NCBI GenBank assembly: GCA_017395555.1 | Contig: JAFPUE010000027.1 | Location: 1-64,000, forward strand | DNA length: 64,000 nt | Origin: Ruminiclostridium sp. | Lineage (GTDB): Bacteria; Bacillota; Clostridia; Oscillospirales; Ruminococcaceae | Direction of reading: 5' to 3' | Shown: in pieces, positions 32,475 to 40,169 of the stretch | Layout of the letters: each line of letters begins with the position of its first letter | How positions within the stretch are numbered: the stretch's first letter is position 1 | Translations under genes and position numbers: made by a program | The notes under the pieces: model-generated | The model's database searches: none | Seen by the model: the letters and a program-made list of their open reading frames with translations, nothing else | Told to the model about the DNA's origin: nothing

Positions 32475-34829
32475 ATGGCAAACTGGATAATCGTTGTTGA
32501 CGACGATACCGCGAACCTTCAGATCGCGGGACATATACTGAGCAAGAACAAGATGCGCGTAACGGCTCTGCGCTCCGGAAGAGCGCTGCTCGACTATCTT
32601 TCCAAGATCGAGGAAACGCCCGATCTTATCCTGCTCGACATAAAAATGCCGGGAATGGACGGCTTTGAAACGCTCGAAAAACTGAGAGTATGGGAAGAAT
32701 CGGGCAGCAGAGAGGAAATACCCGTTATTTTCCTGACCGCCGATGAGGAAGCCGATACAGAGACGCACGGCTTCGAGGTTGGTGTTTCCGATTACATCAG
32801 AAAACCGTTTGACCCGGATGTGCTGCTGCGCCGTATCGGCAATATCGTCTCCAAGCAGGAGAAGATGCTCACACTTAAAGCGGAGGCAACCACCGACAAG
32901 CTCACGGGATTTCTGAACAAGGCGGCAGCGGGAACGGAGTTCTCAAAGCTGTGCTCGACGAGCGCAGGCTGCCTTATGATGATAGACCTCGACTCCTTCA
33001 AGCTCGTCAACGACATATACGGTCACGACATGGGTGACCGTGTGCTTATCAGCTTTGCGAGGATAATCGCGTCCGCCGTTCCCGAGGGCAGCAGATGCGG
33101 CCGTCTCGGAGGCGACGAATTCGCGGCATTCTGCACCGGTATGCACATCGAGAAGGAGGTAGAAGCGCTCGCCGCGTACCTCAATACAGAGATGATGAAG
33201 GACGCGAAGGAGCTCATGGGCGAGGATATGGATATACCGCTCGGCGCTTCGGTGGGAGCGGTGTTTGTACCGGAGCACGGCAACGACTACGACTCGCTGA
33301 TATCCCTTGCCGACAAGGCTCTTTACAGCGTAAAGCAGAACGGCAAGCACGGCTATGCGCTGTACAGTGCGGACGCGTTCACAGACGATGACGATGACCA
33401 GTCCGACAGCGACATACACACCGTCTCTACGATACTCGGCGAACGCTCGATACCGAATGTCGCGCTGCAGCTCGACAAGGACGCTTTCGCCTACGTTTAC
33501 CGCTATATAATGAGATACATCGTCCGCAACCGCAGGAACGCCTGCAAGGTGATGTTCACGCTCACGGACGAGAGCGGCGAGAACAAGGATCTCTGCGACG
33601 AGTTCGGCGAGCACATCAGAGCGTCGCTGCGCAAATCAGACATATTCATGCGCAGCAGAGTCAACCGCTATTTCGCTCTGCTCACCGATATACGCGAGGA
33701 TTCGGTCATAAAGGTCACTGACAACATTCTCAACGGCTGGAAAAAAACACACGGCGACAAGATAAGCATAACCGTCGAGACAGAGTTCGTCGCCAATTCC
33801 GCCGAGCATACCCCGATCACGGCAGCAAGACGCATAGTTATAGTTGACGACGATATCGCAAACCTGCAGGTAGCGGGCCGCATTTTAAGCAAGGACGGAT
33901 ATTATGTCACCGCCCTCAAATCGGGTCAGGCTCTTATCAATCATCTTGAAGACCACCTGCCGGATCTTATCCTGCTCGATGTAAATATGCCGGGAATGGA
34001 CGGCTTCGAGACTATGAAAAAGCTCAAGACCATGGAGCGGGACATTGCCGAGATACCGGTTATATTCCTGACCGCGGAGGAGGGTGCCGGTGCGGAAAGC
34101 AAGGGACTTTCCCTCGGAGCCATGGATTTCATCAAAAAGCCTTTCGTGCCGGAGGTACTGCTCCTTCGCGTGCGTATAATCATAGAGCTTATCCTGCTCC
34201 AGCGCTCGCTCAGTGACGAAGTCGAAAGAAAAACTCGCGAGAACCGTGATCTGTTCTTACACGTCGTTGAAGCTCTCGCGGACGCGATAGACGCGAAAGA
34301 TACATACACGAACGGTCATTCCGGCAGAGTAGCCGAATACTCGAAGGAGATAGCGAAGCGCGCCGGATACACCGCACTGAAGCAGAACGACATCTATATG
34401 ATGGGGCTGCTGCACGACGTAGGTAAGATAGGCGTACCGGACGCTGTCATAAACAAGCCCGCAAGACTGACCGACGACGAGTTTGAGCTGATAAAGAACC
34501 ACCCCGTTCTCGGCGCGCGTATCCTGAAAAAGATAAAGGAGATGCCCAAGCTCGCAGTCGGCGCAAGGTGGCATCACGAAAGATACGGCGGAGGCGGCTA
34601 CCCGGACGGCCTCAAAGGCGATGACATACCCGAGGAAGCGCGGATAATCGCAGTCGCGGACGCTTACGACGCCATGACGAGCAGAAGAAGCTACCGCGAG
34701 GTGCTGACACAGGAGCACGTCCGCTCGGAGATCGTGAACGGCAAGGGAACGCAGTTCGATCCGAGGTTTGCGGACATAATGCTCACTATGATAGACGAAG
34801 ATACCGAATACAATATGAGGGAAAAATAA
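32475..34829 (+). CDS. REC-GGDEF-REC-HD-GYP bifunctional c-di-GMP protein
   Basis: A 784-residue soluble protein with domains in order: receiver 1 (phospho-site D55), diguanylate cyclase with GGDEF at 212-216, a linker of about 140 residues that looks like the decayed half of another GGDEF domain, receiver 2 (D502) and HD-GYP (H647-D648, LLHDVGKIG; GYP near 708). It could both make and break c-di-GMP, each arm controlled by its own receiver. No RxxD inhibitory site precedes GGDEF. In the HD-GYP loop the usual Asp before G-x-GYP is Gly (YGGGGYP). GGAGG before the ATG fixes the start. It is the first of four packed genes; the next ATG follows its stop codon directly, and the kinases after it are likely phosphate donors. 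Confidence 0.92.
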   Translation: MANWIIVVDDDTANLQIAGHILSKNKMRVTALRSGRALLDYLSKIEETPDLILLDIKMPGMDGFETLEKLRVWEESGSREEIPVIFLTADEEADTETHGFEVGVSDYIRKPFDPDVLLRRIGNIVSKQEKMLTLKAEATTDKLTGFLNKAAAGTEFSKLCSTSAGCLMMIDLDSFKLVNDIYGHDMGDRVLISFARIIASAVPEGSRCGRLGGDEFAAFCTGMHIEKEVEALAAYLNTEMMKDAKELMGEDMDIPLGASVGAVFVPEHGNDYDSLISLADKALYSVKQNGKHGYALYSADAFTDDDDDQSDSDIHTVSTILGERSIPNVALQLDKDAFAYVYRYIMRYIVRNRRNACKVMFTLTDESGENKDLCDEFGEHIRASLRKSDIFMRSRVNRYFALLTDIREDSVIKVTDNILNGWKKTHGDKISITVETEFVANSAEHTPITAARRIVIVDDDIANLQVAGRILSKDGYYVTALKSGQALINHLEDHLPDLILLDVNMPGMDGFETMKKLKTMERDIAEIPVIFLTAEEGAGAESKGLSLGAMDFIKKPFVPEVLLLRVRIIIELILLQRSLSDEVERKTRENRDLFLHVVEALADAIDAKDTYTNGHSGRVAEYSKEIAKRAGYTALKQNDIYMMGLLHDVGKIGVPDAVINKPARLTDDEFELIKNHPVLGARILKKIKEMPKLAVGARWHHERYGGGGYPDGLKGDDIPEEARIIAVADAYDAMTSRRSYREVLTQEHVRSEIVNGKGTQFDPRFADIMLTMIDEDTEYNMREK

Positions 34830-37484
34830 ATGAAGCCTAATACCCAGAAAAACGAGCTGTTTCAGGCATCACATCTGACGATACTTGTCAGCTATACAAT
34901 ATTTTCCTGCATACTTATAGGAGAAGCCCTTCTGCTCGGATGGGAGATGTGGGCTCTCATCCTGATTGGTGCCGCCGTAGTGCTGAGCTGGGCGCTGCAT
35001 ATCCGGCAGACGCTCTCGGACAATTCGAGGCTCTGGATATACTCGGTGCTCGTTATGGTCACATTCTTCTTCTACGGCATACACCAGACCAGCACCTTTG
35101 ATATCGCGGCGGTAATGTCCGCGGTGATACTGCTTTACACCATGACGGCGAACAAGTCGCTCGTTACGCTGTGTCAGATCACATACGTCATAACGATGGG
35201 ATATGACGTTATTGTGATGATACGGGAGGGTACGGAGTTCGACGTACTGACGGTATCTCGCATTATCCTGCACTTTGCTATGATAATCATGGCGGGAAAG
35301 ATAGCTAGAACAGTAATAGAAAAGTGGCTAAGCGTTCTCGGAAGCACACATAACGAGATCGAGCAGCTGACCGATGCCACCGAAAGACTCAACGACTTTC
35401 TCGCGAACGTATCGCACGAGATACGCACGCCTATAAACGCGGTCATAGGTCTTTCCCGCATCTGCGCCGACAAGGAGAAGGACAGCGAGATACACGAGGA
35501 TCTGGTATCCGTATATACCGCCGGACGGCGTGTTGCGGATCAGATAAGCGATATCCTCGACTATTCCGAGATAGACCGCGGTATGCTCGCAAGAAACGAC
35601 GAGGACTATATGCTCGCGTCGGTGCTCAATGACCTTGTCAGTGAGATAAGACCCGGCAAGCCGGAGCATATCGAGCTCGTGATAGACGTTGATCCGGCTA
35701 TACCTTCGATAATGAATACCGATGTGGTAAAGCTGAAAAAGATAATGCGTCACCTTATCATGAACGGTCTGAAATATACCCGCGAGGGCGGAGTATATGT
35801 ACGCATTTTTGCCGTAAGGAAGGACTACGGCGTGAACCTATGCATCGAAGTCACCGATACCGGTATAGGAATGTCACAGGAGGAAACGGAACGTATTTTC
35901 GAGCAGTTCTATCAGGCAAATTCCGGAAGAACAAGATCGAGCAGCGGTCTCGGACTCGGTATGGCGATAGTTCAGGGCTTTGTCGCGTCCCTCGGCGGTT
36001 TTGTGCGCATTGAGAGCGAGCCCGGCAAGGGTACTTCCGTTCATGTCAGCATACCGCAGAAGGTAGTTGACGACAACAGCTGTATGTCGATAGTGGACAG
36101 AAGCAAGCTGTGTCTCGGTGCGTTCCTGCATTTCGAGAAATTCCCGAGACCGGAGGTTCGCGAATACTACAATATTATGGTGCGCAACATCGTCGGCGGA
36201 CTTGGCGTGACCATGCACAGAGTGGATAATGTCGTCAACCTTGACAAGCTGCTGCGTACCGTAAGGCTCACACACCTGTTCGTAGGCGAGGACGAATACG
36301 AGGAAAATTCCGATCTCATGGAAAGCCTTGCTAAAAGAATGACGGTAGCCGTTGTCGCCAACGGCAGCTTCAGGCTGCCCGTCGGCTCAAAGGTGCGTAT
36401 TCTGGAGAAGCCGTTCTACTGCTTCCCCGTTGCCGCTATACTCAACGAGGACGACAGTCTCGATTCCCTTGAACCCGGCAAGATGCGCTGTGACTATGTA
36501 AACGCGCTCGTTGTCGATGACGAGCGCATGAACCTTATCGTCGCGAAGAGCATCTTCGGACGTTACGGTATGAACGTATTTACGGCCGAATCCGGTCAGC
36601 AGTCGATAGATATGTGCAGAGAGAACACCTATGATATCGTGTTCATGGATCACATGATGCCCGGAATGGACGGCGTGGAGGCAATGAAGAGAATACGCGC
36701 CGACGCTCACCGCGCAGGGCGTGACCTGCCGATAGTAGCGCTCACCGCCAACGCCGTAAGTACGGCAAAGGAGATGTTCCTGTCGGAGGGCTTCGACGGC
36801 TTCGTAAGCAAGCCCATTGACCTTGTGGAGCTTGAGCGTGTGCTGAAAAAGGTGCTCCCCACCGGGAAGGTGACTTATGTTATCCCGGAGGAGGCAGTCA
36901 AGGAAGCCGAAGCAAAGCCCGAAGCCGGACACAAGGAGGAGGCCGCTCCCGCAGAAACTGCCGCGGCAGAGCCGGAAGTGCAGGCTGCAGCGGAGGACAG
37001 CAGCGATGACCCGTACACCGTGCTTGAAAAGGCGGGCGTTGATATAGACATGGGTCTCAAATACTGTATGAACGACAGCGATTTTTACAGGACGCTGCTG
37101 ATACAGTTCGCGAACGAATCGGACGAAAAACGCGCCGCAATGGATAAACACTTTGAAAACGAAGACCTTCCGAACTACACCATAATCGTACACGCGCTGA
37201 AAAGCACGTCGAAGATGATAGGCTGCATGAGCCTTTCGGACAGCGCAAAGGCGCTCGAAATGGCGGCAAAGGGCGGCGACAGCGAATATATAAAGGCGCA
37301 TAACGCCGAGGTAAAAGAGAGCTATAAGGCGCTCACGGATCTCATAAAGTCGGTTTATGACATCTCTGCCGCGGAAGACTCCGATGATGACGACGATGAT
37401 GAAACGTTTGAATTTGAGCCGGACGATGAAGCAGAGGAAGATGTGATCGAATTTGAACCTTTCGATGAGGGAGGTACGGAATGA
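34830..37484 (+). CDS. Hybrid histidine kinase (6TM-HisKA-HATPase-pseudoREC-REC-Hpt) with IEFEP tail
   Basis: An 884-residue hybrid kinase. About six membrane helices (10-165) are followed by HisKA with H196 in NVSHEIRTP, the ATPase domain (DTGIG, GLGLG), a receiver-like segment without the acidic pocket (about 420-555, ending LEKPF), a true receiver with D607 in VFMDHMMP, an Ala/Glu-rich linker and an Hpt domain with H788 in VHALKS. The C-terminus is acidic with two copies of a motif, FEFEP (860-864) and IEFEP (873-877). No extracellular sensor is visible; the helices themselves may sense. It starts directly after the stop of the REC-GGDEF protein and its stop overlaps the next start. It likely feeds phosphate to the operon's receivers. 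Confidence 0.92.
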   Translation: MKPNTQKNELFQASHLTILVSYTIFSCILIGEALLLGWEMWALILIGAAVVLSWALHIRQTLSDNSRLWIYSVLVMVTFFFYGIHQTSTFDIAAVMSAVILLYTMTANKSLVTLCQITYVITMGYDVIVMIREGTEFDVLTVSRIILHFAMIIMAGKIARTVIEKWLSVLGSTHNEIEQLTDATERLNDFLANVSHEIRTPINAVIGLSRICADKEKDSEIHEDLVSVYTAGRRVADQISDILDYSEIDRGMLARNDEDYMLASVLNDLVSEIRPGKPEHIELVIDVDPAIPSIMNTDVVKLKKIMRHLIMNGLKYTREGGVYVRIFAVRKDYGVNLCIEVTDTGIGMSQEETERIFEQFYQANSGRTRSSSGLGLGMAIVQGFVASLGGFVRIESEPGKGTSVHVSIPQKVVDDNSCMSIVDRSKLCLGAFLHFEKFPRPEVREYYNIMVRNIVGGLGVTMHRVDNVVNLDKLLRTVRLTHLFVGEDEYEENSDLMESLAKRMTVAVVANGSFRLPVGSKVRILEKPFYCFPVAAILNEDDSLDSLEPGKMRCDYVNALVVDDERMNLIVAKSIFGRYGMNVFTAESGQQSIDMCRENTYDIVFMDHMMPGMDGVEAMKRIRADAHRAGRDLPIVALTANAVSTAKEMFLSEGFDGFVSKPIDLVELERVLKKVLPTGKVTYVIPEEAVKEAEAKPEAGHKEEAAPAETAAAEPEVQAAAEDSSDDPYTVLEKAGVDIDMGLKYCMNDSDFYRTLLIQFANESDEKRAAMDKHFENEDLPNYTIIVHALKSTSKMIGCMSLSDSAKALEMAAKGGDSEYIKAHNAEVKESYKALTDLIKSVYDISAAEDSDDDDDDETFEFEPDDEAEEDVIEFEPFDEGGTE

Positions 37485-40153
37485 GACTGAAAAAGATCAA
37501 GGATTTCCTTATAAACAATGAGATCAGTATGCATGAGCGGCTTTTCGTGCTCATCATGTCGGTAACTATCATTTCATGGGTCCTTACACTCATTGAAATA
37601 ATGGTATTCGGCGGTACGCTGAGCGATATAGTGCTCCTGATCATCGGAACGATATTGTTCGCTGCCGTTGTTATCCTGTCCGTGAAATTAGACCGGATAA
37701 AAGTCGGGGCGATGATAATATCCGCGGGAATGGTGTTTCTTTATCTGCCGTGTACCTTCTTCTTCGGAGGCGGTATATACGGCGACGCGCCGCTGTGGTT
37801 CCTGTTCAGCGTCGTGCTGATAAACATAAGCCTTTCCGGAAGAGCCAAGTTCGTATTCATCACGCTCGACGCGCTTGTTGCCGCAGGCTGCTGGGTGGTC
37901 TCATACTATATTCCGGAGCTTATCGTCCAGAACACCCCGCTCATGTCACACTCATTCTCATTCGCGGCGCTGATACTCATAAGCATCTGCATAACGATAA
38001 TGGTAAGCGTGCAGAACATTATGTACACGCATGAAGTGAATATCTCGCAGGAACAGAAAAAGGAGATCGAGAACCTCAATATCTCGCAGAACAGGTTTTT
38101 CTCCAACATGAGCCACGAGATACGCACGCCGATAAACACTATAATCGGTCTTAACGAGATGATACTGCGCGAGAATATCTCCGACGAGGTAGCCGAGGAC
38201 GCAGCGAACATCAACTCCGCAAGCAAGATGCTCCTGCATCTCATAAACGACATACTCGATATGTCCAAGCTCGAATCCGGACAGATGCAGCTTTCCCCGG
38301 AGGTGTACCACCCCGGCGATATGCTGTCGGAGCTTGTCGGAATGCTGTGGATAAGGGCGAAGCAGAAAAACCTCGAATTCCGCGTAAATGTCGCGCCGGA
38401 TATCCCCTATGAGCTCATCGCGGACGAGGTGCGCATAAAGCAGATACTCATAAACGTGCTGAACAATGCGATCAAGTACACCAAGGAAGGCTCTGTCTCC
38501 CTGTCTATGCAGTGCGGAGCGAGAGACGGCAATATCATAAGCATCATCTATACCGTTACCGATACAGGTATCGGCATAAAGAAGGAGGATATCCCGTACC
38601 TGTTCACTGCGTTCAAGCGTGCGGACGAGACGTACAACCGCCATATCGAGGGAACGGGTCTCGGTCTTTCAATAGTGAAGCAGCTCGTCGATCTCATGGG
38701 CGGCACCGTCACCGTCAACAGCGTATATATGAAAGGCACGACGTTCATTATCGAGATCCCGCAGAAAACCACCGGCGAACAGCGTATAGGCGAGCTTGAC
38801 ATCGAGAGACGTCACGATATAAGCAGAAGGATCGAGTATTCGCGCAAATTCGAGGCTCCCGACGCGAAAGTCCTCGTCGTAGACGACAACGAGTCGAATC
38901 TGCTCGTCCTGAAGAAGCTGCTCCGCGACACGAAGGTGCAGGTGGATACGGCATTGAGCGGAGCGGAAGCACTCAAAAAGACGCTCAACAACGAATACCA
39001 CGTTATATTCATGGATCACCTCATGCCGGAAATGGACGGCATCGAGTGCCACAGAAATATACGGACGCAGGTAGGCGGACGATGCAGAAGCTCAAAGATC
39101 GTCGCGCTCACAGCGAATGCCGGTGCGGAAAGCAAGGCTCTGTACGTCAAGGAAGGCTTTGACGGGTATCTGACAAAGCCGGTGAACGGCGGAGAGCTTG
39201 AAAGAGAGCTGTGCAGGCTGCTGCCGAACGATATCGTGTTCCTGTACGGCGACGACAGCGAGATATTCGAGGAGACTATCTCGTGGATGCGCTCCGATCA
39301 GCAGAAGAAGAACATCATAATCACAACAGAGAGCGTAGCCGATCTGCCGCAGGAGATCATAGACGAATACGGCATAGCAGTCCTGCCGCACATGGTCTGC
39401 ACCGAAAACGGCGTATTCCTCGACGGCTCCGAGATAGAAACGCTGGGACTGCTCAATTATATGCGTGACAACGCACGCAGCGTAATGACAAAGTCTCCCG
39501 ACGTAAGAACACACGAGGAGTTCTTCGCGAAAAACCTCGCGAAAGCGAACAATATAATCCACATCTCCATATCCTCGAAGGTAACGAACAGCGGCTGTAT
39601 TGCGGCAAAGGAAGCGGCGAAGGTGTTCGACAACGTTACGGTGATAGATACCGGACACCTTTCGAGCGGTCAGGGAATAATCGTCATAGAGGCGTGCAGA
39701 CTCGCCGAGGAAGGAAAAACTCCCGCTGAGATCGTGGAGCAGATCGAAAAGCTGAAAAAGAAGGTAAGCACCAGCTTCGTCGTTGACAACCTCGATTATC
39801 TCGCAAGATCGAGACAGGTCAGCAGACGAGTGGCAGATATCACAAAATCGTTTATGGCAAGACCCGTTCTTGTTATGAGAAGAGGCAGCCTTAAAGTCGG
39901 CGCGGTTTACTTCGGTGCAAGAGAGCGCTCATGGAAAAGATACATAGATCACGTTCTCGCCAACAAGAACGAGATAGACGACGATCTCCTGTTCGTCACA
40001 TACGTCGGTCTTTCAAAGCGCGAGCTTGACAAGATAAAAGGCTATGCCGCCAAAAAGATGAATTTCAAGCACATTTACTTCCATAAAGCATCTCCCGCTA
40101 TCGCCGTAAACTGCGGCGAGGGAACATTCGGACTGCTTCTTAAATACAAATAA
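37481..40153 (+). CDS. Hybrid histidine kinase fused to a DegV domain
   Basis: An 890-residue protein. Six membrane helices (about 20-185) lead to HisKA (H212 in NMSHEIRTP), an ATPase domain (DTGIGI, GTGLGLS) and a receiver (D512 in VIFMDHLMP). From residue 611 to the end, about 280 residues match a complete DegV/FakB fatty-acid-binding protein: IIITTESVADLP, the TKSPDVR segment in the TSQPS position, ISISSKVTNSG, VIDTGHLSSGQG, FVVDNLDYLAR and a VNCGEGTFGLLL end. In DegV that end is normally HxGPG; here His is Asn and Pro is Glu. There is no Hpt domain, unlike its neighbours. Its ATG overlaps the previous stop (ATGA). The inference is kinase output linked to fatty acid or membrane lipid state. 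Confidence 0.9.
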   Translation: MRLKKIKDFLINNEISMHERLFVLIMSVTIISWVLTLIEIMVFGGTLSDIVLLIIGTILFAAVVILSVKLDRIKVGAMIISAGMVFLYLPCTFFFGGGIYGDAPLWFLFSVVLINISLSGRAKFVFITLDALVAAGCWVVSYYIPELIVQNTPLMSHSFSFAALILISICITIMVSVQNIMYTHEVNISQEQKKEIENLNISQNRFFSNMSHEIRTPINTIIGLNEMILRENISDEVAEDAANINSASKMLLHLINDILDMSKLESGQMQLSPEVYHPGDMLSELVGMLWIRAKQKNLEFRVNVAPDIPYELIADEVRIKQILINVLNNAIKYTKEGSVSLSMQCGARDGNIISIIYTVTDTGIGIKKEDIPYLFTAFKRADETYNRHIEGTGLGLSIVKQLVDLMGGTVTVNSVYMKGTTFIIEIPQKTTGEQRIGELDIERRHDISRRIEYSRKFEAPDAKVLVVDDNESNLLVLKKLLRDTKVQVDTALSGAEALKKTLNNEYHVIFMDHLMPEMDGIECHRNIRTQVGGRCRSSKIVALTANAGAESKALYVKEGFDGYLTKPVNGGELERELCRLLPNDIVFLYGDDSEIFEETISWMRSDQQKKNIIITTESVADLPQEIIDEYGIAVLPHMVCTENGVFLDGSEIETLGLLNYMRDNARSVMTKSPDVRTHEEFFAKNLAKANNIIHISISSKVTNSGCIAAKEAAKVFDNVTVIDTGHLSSGQGIIVIEACRLAEEGKTPAEIVEQIEKLKKKVSTSFVVDNLDYLARSRQVSRRVADITKSFMARPVLVMRRGSLKVGAVYFGARERSWKRYIDHVLANKNEIDDDLLFVTYVGLSKRELDKIKGYAAKKMNFKHIYFHKASPAIAVNCGEGTFGLLLKYK

Positions 40154-40169
40154 GAAAGGGGGCGGCAGT

